NCBI RefSeq assembly: GCF_030272615.1 | Contig: NC_081414.1 | Span: 782,914,119-782,978,118, forward strand | Direction: 5' to 3' | From: Cryptomeria japonica | Taxonomy: Eukaryota > Streptophyta > Pinopsida > Cupressales > Cupressaceae | Length of the DNA stretch: 64,000 nt | In this document: positions 34,727-46,300 of the stretch, one piece after another | Numbering within the stretch: position 1 is the first letter of the stretch | How the letters are laid out: each line of letters starts with the position of its first letter | The notes under the pieces: generated by a model | The model's input: only the letters and a program-made list of their open reading frames with translations | Told to the model about the DNA's origin: nothing | Databases searched by the model: none | Made by a program: the position numbers and the translations under genes

Positions 34727-34738
34727 GCTCTGATACCA
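34727..34738 (-). other. Primer-binding site of element D
   Basis: Reads TGGTATCAGAGC on the minus strand, two bases inside the LTR edge at 34741. Confidence 0.9.
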
Positions 34739-34740
34739 AT

Positions 34741-35600
34741 TGTTAGGTCCCAAAGACAACTGAGAGGGAGGGGGGGGGGTGAATTAGTTGTCTAATAAAT
34801 TCAAATAAAAAACACTTAACCAGCTTAATGCTTAGTACCGGTAAACCAATTAAGTATGTTGGTAGACAGTGTTAACAGGAAATTGCTATACCGGTAAAGA
34901 TTAATGCATGAAACATATACATAAAGTCATCCACAATGCATAACACCAATATTTGTACGTGGAAACCTTGTAAGGGGTAAAACCATGGTGGGAAACCTTA
35001 CCCACAATCAGATGATACTACTGCAGATAGTAAGTGTACATAAATGGGGTCTGCACATGCAGAAAGGCCAACAGCCTAGAGCTCACTACTCAATCACAAA
35101 ATGGGAGTCACACTGACTACAGTTGGACCATTAAATCCAATAAGAATGTACTACACAAAATAGCATCTTCATATGCTGGATTCAGTATCGGTGTAATGCT
35201 GATATGCTTCTACAAAAACCTAGCTTCACCTTCAAATGATGTCTTCATGTATAACTTTGCTAAATCTCGCATATATCTTCTCTTAATTCTTTTTCACATT
35301 CCACATTTGATCTTACAAATAAGATCTTACATTTATACCATAACCTAAGACCAATTTTAGCAGGTTGGCTCTACAAGATATTACAATAAAAATATTTTAT
35401 AAACAATATAATATCCGATGTAATTACCGATTGAACATGTCGGCTTAATGCATTTACAACAATAATAAATCATCTCCATAGTGTGCCATGCTGATCTAGA
35501 AAAGATAAACCTGCCGGTGTAACCCTAGGTAACCCTAGACCTATTTGTCGGTAACAACAAACATGCAAATATGAATATACCAATGATTAATTCTACAAAA
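34741..35600 (-). repeat. 5' LTR of element D, outer end lost
   Basis: About 860 bp matching the first 860 bp of 22529-23608. It breaks off near 35600 in 'ttctacaaaa' and is followed by A's ORF2. The missing about 220 bp would have held the LTR's outer end and transcription control region. Confidence 0.85.
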
Positions 35601-35601
35601 A

Positions 35602-37413
35602 AAAGTTTTTATAGAGGTTGTAGATGATTTGCCTAGTGATATATATAGGCAGCTTGATGCTAAAAGGTTAGCCATTATGGAACTAGACAAGAAAATCAAG
35701 ATTGAGATATTGCTAGCTATTCATCCAGTGAAATCAGTTGAGGAAATTGATGAACTGATCAGTGAAGCAAACATGACAGTCTTTTCTAGTGGTCACCGGC
35801 ATGTAAGTCTAATGGCCGACAGAGTAAATGAAATCTCTAAAGATACAACTGATAAATGGGACATCTTATTTGTGGAGAGAGAAAAACAAGAAGAACTAAA
35901 AAGACCAAAACCTTTTAAGGTATACCAAAAGGATAAGGACAAAGGAAAAGGAAAAGTAGGTGGACCACCAAATATAAAAGTGACAGACAATTTGTCACCA
36001 CCTTCAGTTACTCCACCGGTACTAGCTGATAATTCACCAACTACTAAGAATGTGGAGACCCCACATGAGGATACAAATCCGGAGTCTAAAATTTTGTATA
36101 CCATGAACATAGACACTCAAGAGGTAAATATTGTGGTTGATAAAGAGACCACTGAAGAAAAGAAGAAATTTGTGGCTACTGAGTCACCGGTTGCAAATGT
36201 TGATATTGAGACACAAGTTGAACAAGTAGAACAAATAGTGGAACACATTGAGATTGGGGTTAGTGAAACAATTACTAATATTGTCAATGCAAGCACTAAA
36301 AAACCAACACAGATAGAGAAACCGACAGTGGATACCATTGGAAAACCATCAGAAACACCAGTAGATAATACTGAGAAACAATCAAGAAAACTGGCAGAAG
36401 AGAGCACAGTGAAATAGAAAGAGACAAAAGCAAAGAAATAGGTAGAGTCATAGGTTCATAAAGAGACAGTGCCACCATCAACTGTTGAGAAGCCTAAACC
36501 TTTTCTAGTTGAAATGAAAATACAAACTCACCTACCAGAGGTTGAAACAAGCAAAGTTGTTACTACCACTGGTAGCATGGAGATTGTGAAGCCAATTGGG
36601 CAGACATCAAGTACTTCCATGACTGAATTCAAACCCACAAATGTGACTGTTGTACTATTAAATTCAATTAAAAAGATAACAAACTATAATGTATTAGCAT
36701 ATAAGGCTATAGATGACACCATCCCTATTCTTAAATTGATTGCACCCAAGTGCAATGTAGATAATAAAGATTCTCTAAGTCAGTTAAACACATTGTCTAA
36801 GTACATAACCAGCAATATACTGACTGTGGACCAAATAAATGAAGAGACATTTAAAGAGAAAATGGATAAGGAAAAACATAAATTCTTTGATGACACAATA
36901 AAGAAGTGCATAGAACACATTGACACCCTCTTACTGGCATTGAGCACAACAATAATGGAATTTAACGAACTATACAGAGACACCTACAAGACTAATCTTC
37001 TAATAGTAGATATTGACAAGGAAATCAACAAAGTGCAAAAAGAAATTGATGATATAGCTGACAATATCATTGGTTCATCTGAACCAATATCAATTATAGA
37101 ATAGGAGTTAGCTGGATTTAAGGAGAAACTTGAAAATCTAGAGAAAGAGAAGGAAAGAATAAAAGGCAAAACAAAAGAACTTAAATGTAGACTTAGTCCT
37201 AAATTGGATAACCTCATCTCTTCAAAGAAAGAGATCTCAGAGGCACTCATTCAGGGACACAAGACACCATAAGAGAAAATGCATCACCTCACCGATACAA
37301 TTCAGAGAATAGAGGTAACATTGAAGGATAGTAACAAGTTTACTTGGAGCCTGAATTTGGTATTAGCAGACCTATTCCACATTGTCACCAACCGGTTACA
37401 AGGTTCAAGATGA
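35602..37413 (+). pseudogene. Element A ORF2, C-terminal part
   Basis: One frame from the D junction to TGA at 37411, with stops at 36415, several near 36440-36460, 37102 and 37270. It begins VFIEVVDDLPSDIYRQLDAKRL, continues with a Lys/Pro/Thr/Glu-rich low-complexity middle (35900-36640), then a helical domain (LLNSIKKITNYNVLAYKAID, LSKYITSNILTVDQINEETF, KKCIEHIDTLLLAL) and a coiled coil (DIDKEINKVQKEIDDI, EKEKERIKGK). No catalytic motif is visible. This C-terminal half differs from that of C1 and C2, although the N-terminal domain is shared. Confidence 0.7.
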
Positions 37414-37640
37414 AAGTACACTCAGTTGACATGTTGACAACCTTTGTCATTGATGTCAAAGGGGGAGTAGTAGAACTGTGAAAAATGACTTGCAGAAGAG
37501 ATCATCAACTCAGGGGGAGCATACATTTTTGATAACATAGTTTTGCTAAGATGTTTTGGTAGATTCTTTTTGGACAACATTTTTGGACACTTTTTTGGAT
37601 TTTTCTCGTGAGTGTTGCCATCAATGCCAAAGGGGGACAT
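37414..37640 (+). other. 3' untranslated region of A with two purine tracts
   Basis: First module TTGTCATTGATGTCAAAGGG at 37444-37463, with GGAG following. Second TTGCCATCAATGCCAAAGGG at 37615-37634 is the polypurine tract itself. The words CATTGATG and CATCAATG are complementary, so the two modules could pair in RNA. Confidence 0.7.
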
Positions 37641-38396
37641 TGGAAAATGCACACTCCAATGAGAAATTGTAGGTGATTGAAGGTATAGTCATTGATGGCG
37701 ACCTTACAATCATATGATACCGGCAGGCACCGGCACCAAAAGACTCTACACCGACACACAGTTCACCGACACCAAAAAGATTGATTACTGACACCCTGGC
37801 TGACAGGAATTTTGTTTAAATTTTAAAATATTTTGTAAGCCGACATAGGAGATTGTAATAAGACTCATATAAGTATGAGATCTTGTAGATCATTTAGTAG
37901 AAGTAGAGATACAGAAGGATTATTATAGACTTAATGTGTCAATTGTAAGGCAGATTTTGGATGAGGGTTTATGATTATTGTAGAGCCTAAACCGGTACTG
38001 AACCTGGCATAGTAGATGCTGATATAAAGCAGTACATGACATTGGATTTGTATAATCCATTTTTGTAAGTCAGTGAGACTTCTTTTGTAACTGAGCAGTG
38101 AGCTCTAGGCACTTGGCCTTCCTGCATGTATAGGCCCCTATTGTAATAGTAATATTCTCTTATTGGCTAGTAAGTGAATATCCCACCGAGGTTTTTTCCA
38201 CACTAGGTTTCCTCATTAAAAATATTGTGTTATGGTGTGTCTTTCATGTTGTGGTTGTTGTTCTTATTTACTGCATTAATTTTGGTTTATTGGTACACTA
38301 TTTTGGAATTCTTTTCATTTAATAAGCTAAGAAAATCCATTAACCGGTTAGATACTGATTCACACACCCCTCTTAGTATCTTTGGGAATCCTAACA
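37641..38396 (+). repeat. 3' LTR of element A
   Basis: 756 bp. The first bases are damaged (TGGAAAATGC for TGTTGGCAAATGC). Ends GGAATCCTAACA. It is followed by TGTTT, the right target-site duplicate. Confidence 0.88.
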
Positions 38397-38401
38397 TGTT
38401 T

Positions 38402-39331
38402 TACCCTATGTAAGGTGTTTAAATGGCCAGGATTGGACCGACTATATTGTTAACCTAGATGTTTAGAGTTTTAGGTTTTGGCCACTAACCTAATTGTTGT
38501 CTATAAGGTCAATGATGATTTTTATTTGAGGTTGTTGGCAAATGAATGTATGTGAGGTGATTCTTGCGAGACCAAAGAAGTGAGTAGAGATTTGCAGATT
38601 GTGATTGCAGATGTAAATGAACTGAAGCAGATCTGCCTTGGCATTGAGTGTTGTTATCAGATCAATGTATTACTTGTTGACTTCTAACCATTTCAGTAGA
38701 TGGAAAATCCCTTTACCGAGTAGTTTTAACAGGCTTTTTGTAACTCCTTTAATAGGGTGACTTAAAATCATTGAGTTTTTCAAATCCTCTTACAAGGTAA
38801 CCTTTAACAGGGTTTTAACCTCTAACCGGGTGATCCCTAGCCGGAGTGGTTCCTAGCAGAACCCGTTGTAGATTATTTAACCAGACTAGGCTCCTAATAG
38901 AGAGAACTTCAGAAGAGTTCAAGAACAACTTGTGGGTATTCATCCCCACCGTGGCCTTTCCCAGTTGGGTTTCCACATGAAAAATCAGTGTGTTATGTGT
39001 GATGCTTTTTCATGTTTTATTTTAGTATATTTTGTTAAGAGGCAATGCAAGCTGATCAAATGGTCATTATATTTCTGATGTATTACTTTCTTAAGCATAT
39101 GGGTGAAGTTGAGATGAGATATTAGGTTTTGAGAAGATCTAGGTGTTACCGGTTTATGTCTTTTATAGTCATACTGTGCTTTACCGATAGTGCCTTGGTT
39201 TAGATTGGCAATATTGTTTACCTGTTAGTGCAGTAATTGTAGTTTAAGTTGTTAGAGAAATTTTTGTCTATACTGATTCATCCCCCCCTCTTAGTACCTA
39301 TTGGGTATTTACTATTCATCATTATTCATCA
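38402..39331 (+). repeat. Right part of B's 5' LTR
   Basis: Continues B's LTR after A and its duplicated TGTTT. Contains the tail GATTCATCCCCCCCTCTTAG and ends ATTATTCATCA. The copy at 51414-52366 matches throughout. No coding frame. Confidence 0.75.
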
Positions 39332-39333
39332 AT

Positions 39334-39345
39334 TGGTATCAGAGC
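39334..39345 (+). other. Primer-binding site of element B
   Basis: TGGTATCAGAGC, intact initiator-Met tRNA complement. The duplicate at about 52369 reads TGGTATCAAAAT and has decayed. Confidence 0.85.
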
Positions 39346-39402
39346 TGCCTCTAGGTCCTCGATGCTATAAGGTTAACCGCATGAGGAAAATATCCTAATC
39401 TA

Positions 39403-40404
39403 ATGATGAAGAGGGAAGGTCCTAAGTTCAACAGAGATAACTTTAAGATATGGAAGGACAAAATGAAGATCTACATTTAAAGCATGGGTGCTCAACATTG
39501 GAACTATGTTGAGAATACTTTTGTTGTCCCTACCGGTACTCTCACTGATGATCAAAGAAGAGAAATTTAGGAGAATGTGCAAGTCATGGAAGCTCTTATC
39601 AGAAGTCTATCTGATATTGAGTTTATAGATGTTCAAGATAAAGACAATCCCAAAGATGTATGGGATACTCTGGAGACTATCTATGGTGGTGATGAGCATG
39701 TGAAGCAAGCTAAGGAAAAGAGCCCTAGGGGAAATTTGAAGACATGTGGATGGTTGAAGGAGAGACCATTCAACAATATGGGATAAGAATTAAAACTGTT
39801 GTTGGAGACATCAAGAGTGCAGGAGGCACAATAGATGATCCCATCGTTGTTAGCAAAGTTTTGAGATCCTTGTTACCGGTCTATGTAATAAGGGTTTCTA
39901 TTATTCAGGAATTGAAATCTATGGACAACAAAAAGGTATCCCTAGACTCCATCATTGCTAAGTTGACCATATATGAGCTAAATAGTTATGATTGCAGTGT
40001 TTAGGAGACTAAATAAGCCTTTAAAGTATCTACTACACTATATAGAAAGGGAAAAGAGGTTGGTACTAGCTGTGAACCTAGACAAAGGAGGGATATGGAT
40101 GATGAGGAGATCCTGATGGAGTTTGAAGCTCTTCTTGCCAAGAGACTTCCTAAGTGAACTGGAAAATACAAAGGTAAGCTTCCTTTGAAATTTTTTTCTT
40201 GCAATAGGATAGGACACATTGCTGACAACTGTCCTAACAATGATAATAAGGACAAACCAAAGAAGTTTAAAAAGTTCAAAGGAGGAAATAGGAGAAACTA
40301 TCTTGTTGCAATCGATGAAGGTGTCACTGATGATGAATTAGAAGATGAAGAAAGCAAAGACATAGTTTGTGTAGTAGTTAAGGAAGATGTGTTAGACAAG
40401 AAGG
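39403..40404 (+). pseudogene. Copia Gag of element B (unit 1)
   Basis: ATG at 39403 (MMKREGPKFNRDNFKIWKDKM). Copia Gag: RSLSDIEFIDVQDKDNPKDV, WDTLETIYGGDEHVKQA, then in a shifted frame MWMVEGETIQQYGIRIK, SKVLRSLLPVY, KKVSLDSIIAKL. Knuckle FFSCNRIGHIADNC, with the first Cys lost. Stops near 39478, 39568, 40003 and 40155, and a frameshift near 39740. Element C1 cuts the frame after DVLDKK. Confidence 0.85.
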
Positions 40405-41571
40405 TGTTGGCATTTTTTATGTTTATGTTGTGATTTTCATTGATGGACACACACTTATATTGAGATCCCCTTTATATGTATGAGCTAGACCTCAACTGGT
40501 ATTTGTTCCAACAGGTATGTTGTATTCTAGTCTTTAGACTAATGATTTTGCAGAATGTGTTTCCCGGTCTGAAGCGGCATAACGACCCCAAGCAGTTTGT
40601 AGATCTCAACTAGTACAAGGGAGCAAAGCAGCATAACACATTCTTACCAGTCTTCATTTTTGCCAAACTAGCAACCGATATTTTGTATGAACCGGTAATA
40701 CTCTGTGATGAGTTACCAACTAACATTTTGTGATGAGTTACCAACCCACCGATTGATTGATGGTGCCGACACACTGACGATGCTTTTTGTGTCGTGTTAC
40801 TGAGTATGTCTAGATTCATTGAACCTAGGAAATTGTAATGTAATCCTATTGGACCGACATGAAATCAGATTACTTCAAAAGGACATCATATCTAGGGTTT
40901 TGAGTTGTTCTAACTGTTGCTGAAATGGTTTATGTTGTGGCTAGGGTTTAAGGTGGTAGTTGAGTTGTAGTAAGAGCAATCTTATCTAAGAAGATCGAGT
41001 TGAAAATAGAAAGAGACAGAGAAGACTGAAGTAATGTTGGAATGCATTAGTAGTGAGCTATACTAGATCTAACCAAGCAATCTGTGCTATAAGATAGATC
41101 AAACACTTGTTGATTACTCACATCTTTGACAAGTCTGTAGCCCTTAATCGGGTAGGCCTCAAAGCCTTTGTAAAATCCTCTAACAAGGTGGTTCATTTCT
41201 GTGAATATAAAATCCTCTAACAAGGTAGTCTTTAATCGGACTTATCTCCTAACAAAGATTGAGATTCCTAATAGGATCTATTCTGGTGAAGAACATTGTA
41301 AGACCTTAACTGGTTTGGTTTCTATTCTGCAGATAGTGAGTTGTGAGTTCCATGTCATCGTGGTTTTTCCCAGGTGGGCTTCCATGTCAAATATCTTTTG
41401 TTATGGTTGTATTGCTTTTGTAGGTGAATGCTTTATTCGCATTTTGGTTTGCATGTGTGATAATCGGTCTGTCTATTAGATTGTTTTACCAGTATATATT
41501 CAGACTATGTAAGTGTTTAAGTACATAGTTTTTTGGCATACTAATTCACCCCCCCCTCTTAGTATTCATCA
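40405..41571 (+). repeat. 5' LTR of C1
   Basis: 1,167 bp, TGTTGGCATTTTTTATG to AGTATTCATCA. The C-rich tail AATTCACCCCCCCCTCTTAG lies at 41543-41562. Diverged from the C2 LTR start (TGTTGGCATTTTGATG), so C1 is a separate subfamily. Confidence 0.88.
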
Positions 41572-41573
41572 AT

Positions 41574-41585
41574 TGGTATTAGAGC
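41574..41585 (+). other. Primer-binding site of C1
   Basis: TGGTATTAGAGC, one base from the initiator-Met complement. Confidence 0.8.
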
Positions 41586-41621
41586 CTACCTTTCTATAAG
41601 TTTAACCACTTGGAAAGAGAT

Positions 41622-42899
41622 ATGAGGGAATACACTTTGGGGGAACTTACTCAATGGCTCACTAAGTCTGAGCAAGCCTATGATGATCTTATGGTCAAAT
41701 ACAAGGCATCTCAAGCAAAAAGGAGAGAACATGCAGAAAACCTGATAGAGATATTTGAAAGTAGTTCTGAAGATGAAGCTAATATGGAAGCCATGATTGC
41801 AGAAGTAAACAAGTTGAACGATTCAAACTCCAATCTGAGAAAGGATTTGGAAGGACTGACTATCCAGTTTAGTCAAGAGCTTGAAAACTATAGGAAAGCT
41901 AAAGATCGGGTAGAGGATAGAGATCATGAGATCTCCAAGTTGAAACAAGAGATTAGTGCATTGACTACTCACCTTCATGAAAGTAGGATGGAAAAGGAAG
42001 ACATGCAAGGTGAACTGAACATAGCCATCTCTGAAAATGCAAGTCTAATGGAGACAAATACTGCTATTTCCAAAGAACTCTCTGAGTCAAAGGAAATACT
42101 TGCTAAGTTGGGCAAAAGTATTGTCAAGATAGAGCAAAAGCTTGAGTCATCTAGACCGGTAAAGAATACCAATGGTCTTGGTTTCTCTGGACATGAGGAA
42201 GGAGAATCCTCAAGAACAAATGCTGAAGCATCAAAGAAGCAACCGACACTCAAAGGAAAAGGTAAGTAAAAATTCAAACTTGTTTGCTTTAACTGTCTTA
42301 AAGAAGGACACACTACCAATGTATGTAGGAGCAAAGCCTACAATAATTTTCCATATTTTATCAACAATGTTCCTAGATCCAATAAGTTCAATGGTCATTG
42401 TTATGCATGAAAGAAGTTTGGGCATAGAGCATCTGAATGTAGGTCTATCATGAACAATACTGGAAGATATCCTCAGAGGACCCAAGGAGCTGGTCTGGAA
42501 TCTTTTGTAAACTGGAACCCCAACTGGTTCAATGCCTACAATTATCAGTCAAGCAACAATGGTTATCAACCAGCAACCGAATGGAGAGAAAATTGTTGGA
42601 TTTGTCATGGACATGGACACACTATGGCTACATGTAGAAGGAAGAATGGAAATATGAACAATGGACCTTGGAGAGCACCTGGATTGGTTTGCTATCATTG
42701 CAACAAACCTGGTCACATTGCAAGATTCTGTAGAAGCAGAAAGAGTATATCTGATGATATACCAGTCACTCAAAAATGAGAAGTTGATGTTGAAAAAGTT
42801 CAAGCAGGCATGAACAAAACCTGGAAGAAGAAACCAACAATGTTGGAAGAGGAACCAATCTCTACACCTAGTGTGGAAATATCAAAACTGGTAAACTAA
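41622..42899 (+). pseudogene. C1 ORF1: coiled coil plus four zinc knuckles
   Basis: ATG at 41622 (MREYTLGELTQWLTKSEQAY); the frame is open a few codons upstream only from a TTG. One frame of 425 codons with TAA at 42267, TGA at 42408 (replacing a knuckle Cys) and TGA at 42777. Residues about 1-180 form a long coiled coil, then KNTNGLGFSG. Zinc knuckles: CFNCLKEGHTTNVC (42285), CYA-stop-KKFGHRASEC (42399), CWICHGHGHTMATC (42594) and CYHCNKPGHIARFC (42690). The tail is Lys-rich. The design is Gag-like (oligomerisation plus RNA binding), but it is not the copia Gag seen in B, D and E. Confidence 0.82.
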
Positions 42900-43346
42900 G
42901 CTTCAAAGAGGCTTAGGGGGAGAAAATGGCAAAATGATTGTGAATCCTTGGTTACACCGGTAAAAGACCTTAATCAGTACGTGATACCTATCACTTGGCA
43001 GAAGACTGGAAACGGTAAAGGAGGCAAATTAGGGTTTTTGCCCTAATAGAGGAGCATTAATGGCAGTAGGTGAGAGACATGTATAAAAGCATATTTCAAA
43101 TCATTTCTCACTATTTGTTTTTGAGCGATGGAAAGTTTTTTAAGTGCAGAGCGAAGAAAAGGCCATTTGAGTGAAGATTTCAAGAAATTGATAAAACTTG
43201 AAGGAGATTCAAATCTAGTTTGCAAGCAGTTGTAAAGAACACAAAGTGGTGATTTGGCAACCGACGGAGAGTGGAGTGAAGCAGAATCAAGAAGCCCTAA
43301 ATTCGTGTGGTAAAGGTATTTTTCATGTTCTTGAAAATACTGAACA
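42900..43346 (+). other. Spacer between C1 ORF1 and ORF2
   Basis: Non-coding. Contains GGGGGAG near 42915 and 'ccctaatagaggagcatt' near 43041, also found in C2's spacer (56525-56966). This is the place where a pol gene would be expected but is absent. Confidence 0.6.
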
Positions 43347-46300
43347 ATGGCTTCCGCATCTCATACCAGTTCAAGTACATCCATTGAGTCGGAAAGTTTT
43401 ATTCAGAGGAAGTCCAAATATAATGCCTTATCACAAGTTCTAGTTGGAGTCATAGTTGAAGAAGGAATTTTTTATTATATTGACTGCAAAATAGAAGACC
43501 TAGGGTCTTTAGATATTCACACCTAGTTAGGTTTATTTTGCGGCAAGGACAAAAAGATCAAACTGGAGTTTAGTATCTTAGAGAAGAAGAAACTCCATAG
43601 TGTAGTATACTTTCTAGAAGATTTTATGGAGGATCACATCAGGATCATTTTGAGTAGAGTCCATGGTGACAAGATGTACTTGGAGAGAACGCATGATATC
43701 ATGCCACAGGCAATTCATGCAGTCACCAATTTTTGCAACACAGGGGAAGTGCCAGCCCTAAGAATGGTAAGAAAAACCGAAATGGCCAAGCTCACCGGTT
43801 CAACAAGTGACTCACGGGGTATGACAGTTAATCTTATCAAGGATGATCTGGTGAAATACGCTTGCATGGTGATAGGCTATAGAACATTTTCAGCCAGCAG
43901 GATTAATTCTGTATCTGCTGCAGCGGTAAATGCCGCTTACTGGATGATTAAGGAGGATGAATCTTTTGACTTATGCACCAGTATGGAGAGGCAACTCCTA
44001 TTGAATCTAAAGGTGATCAAATAGGACAATGCACTAGGGTTTAAGTTTGGACAACTACTGATAGGGTTGTTCTTCTATTTCCAAGGCTACTTTCCTGGAG
44101 TAGGATATGTCCAGTGGTCTCCTGACCAACTGGTAACCAAACAGATCAAGGAAAGTATACAAGCCATTGGAGCCAATTACCTTGAAGTATTGAACAAATA
44201 TTTTGATGAGTTCAGAAGAAAGATGAGTCAAAGGGTAAGGATATCAGGTGATATATTTAAGAAATATGAAGATGACATCTGTTTCACCATTCAGGTGGAC
44301 AAATGCTTAATGGAGGTTGTTGAGCCCAGAATGGAGGAAGTGGAGCCAATGGGCTATGAAGTTATGTATGATATGCTGGAAGGGTATGCCTCAACTCTTA
44401 TTGCCTCACCTCTTGATCCAAAGGCTAAAAGGACTGAAGCCTACTTGGAGAGGATTGCACCAGCTGAAGAACCATCGGTTAAGAAAGGAAAAGAATAGGC
44501 AGCAAAGAAAGCCAAATCAGTGTCTACAACATCGGCACTAGCTACCAGTACAACTCCAAGAGTGACCAAGTGGTCACCGACAAAGAAGAAACCGGAGGAG
44601 ACACTGGCAAAAGTCTTTGAAAGAAAAAGGAAGACAAAGACAAATGAACTAGACTCTGAAGAGACCAAGTCTGATGAAAAGCCAAAGAAGGCTAGACAGA
44701 CAAAGAAAATGAAGAAGAATGAACTGGCAGCATCCACACTAGTAAATATTGACATCTCCTCATACAAACCTTTGACAGATTTTCAAGGGACAGTTAAGAA
44801 TATTAGGAGAAAATTACTTCATGATTTAATAGATTATTATGATGATTTTAGTGATGAGGAAAAGGAAGAAGTATTATAGGAAATCATCATTTATCTGTGC
44901 AAAAATGGTTGGTCACCATCAAAGATTAAATCTCAGACACCGGATTCTTTATTTAAAGCATTACATAATAAATGGTGCATTGCCATTGAAAAAGAATAGG
45001 AGATTAGGTAGAAAGTTTTTGCACAATACTTTCCCAACCTCTCAAATTCAGAATTATTTGATGTCCTGGATCAAAATAAAGGTCTCTTCTTCACAAGGAG
45101 AAGAAGACTCTAGTTGTTGGAGGGGAGAATTGATGATGTTGAAAAGGATACTCATCAGCATATGGATTATGCTATCAACTCTCATAAAGCAAAAATGGCC
45201 AACCTCCAAGCAGAAAAAGAACTAGCTGTATCCAAACCAAATGAAGTTTTTGATGAGGAAGGAAACCTGGTTGAAGAACCAATTGACACTATTGATTTTG
45301 ATGCCTTGGATGTAGAAGATATCACTCAAGACATACCTTCTGAGGGAATAGAGTAGGGGCAACAAGCTGAATAGGGTGGTGAGCAAGCTAAGGACACATA
45401 GGAAGCGGCTCAAGAACAGGAAGAGAAGAAGAAGAGGGATGAAGATGAGAATTAGAGAAAAGAGGAAGAGGAGAGATGAAAAGATGAAGAGGAGAAGAAG
45501 AAAGAAGAGGAAAGGAAGAAGAAAGAAGAAGAGGATAAGGAAGAGAAGAGGAAGAAAGAAGAGGAAGAAAAGAAGAAAGATGAGGAAGAAAAGAAGAAGA
45601 AAGAAGAGGAAGAAAAGAGGAAGAAAGAAGAGGAAGAAAAGAAGAAGAGGAAGAAAAGAGGAAGAAGGAAGAGGAAGAAAGGAAGAAGAAGGAGAAGAAA
45701 GAAGAGGAAGAAAGGAAGAAGAAGGAGAAGAAGGAAGAGGAAGAAAAGAAGAAGAAGGAAGAGGAAGAGAAGAAAAAGATGGAAGAGGAAGAAAAGAAGA
45801 AGAAGGAAGAAAAAGAGAAAGAAGAGGAGAAGAGGAAAGAAGAAGACAGGAAAAAGAAAGAAGAGCAAGATAAGGAACAAAAGAAAGAAGTAGAGAAAAG
45901 GAAGAAGGCAGAAGCAGACAAGGCAGCAAAAGCAATGGAGAGCACTCAGATGGAGAGTCTGAAGGCAACTGAGAGTCGAGCCAAACTGGCTGATATCTCC
46001 AGTCCTATCGATCTCCAATTTGCAAGTGAGTCGGAGCTTATGCAAAGCATCAAGGTTGCTCAAGAGTTCCTTGAGATCATTCGTAGGAAAAAGGAACAGG
46101 ACATAATTCAGGCGGTTGTAGACACCCTTACCGGTTTAATCCCCAGTACCAATCTTCCTAACACTGAATCATCACTAGCATAGCTCAAACTACTATGTAC
46201 TATAGTGGATGATTAGGTGGAAAGTCTGGAAGAAGCAGCTGAGGCAAATGTCAAGAAAGAGCACCAAAAGGCTCTTAACATTTCTCTACTAAAAAGGATG

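Larger units (their letters stand above)
22529..35600 (-). mobile_element. Element D: minus-strand Ty1/copia element
   Basis: LTRs at 22529-23608 (3') and 34741-35600 (5', shortened). Primer site at 34727-34738. Coding order from the right is Gag, protease, integrase, RT, RNase H. It is inserted into ORF2 of A. The right LTR lacks its last about 220 bp, and the neighbouring ORF2 sequence may be lost too, so no target-site duplication can be shown. Element E is inserted in its RNase H region. Confidence 0.85.
11692..38396 (+). mobile_element. Element A: pol-less LTR element with two ORFs
   Basis: 5' LTR 11692-12455 and 3' LTR 37641-38396, flanked by TGTTT at 11687-11691 and 38397-38401. The primer site is TGGTATCAGAGC. 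Internal content, after removing inserted G (13231-21083) and D (22529-35600), is ORF1 (coiled coil plus four degenerate zinc knuckles) and ORF2 (large charged protein), then a purine tract. No protease, integrase, RT or RNase H belongs to A itself. The native length is about 5.8 kb plus sequence lost beside D. The layout is the same as C1 and C2. Confidence 0.8.

Noticed and set aside
41610-41621. Start of C1 ORF1 at 41610
   Set aside because: That codon is TTG. The first ATG in frame is 41622, and it aligns with the C2 ATG at 55246.
45222-46063. Long minus-strand Ser/Phe/Leu-rich open frames (up to 248 residues)
   Set aside because: They are the complement of the Glu/Lys polypurine tract in C1 ORF2. 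Low complexity alone keeps them open; the same artefact occurs at 59168-59443.
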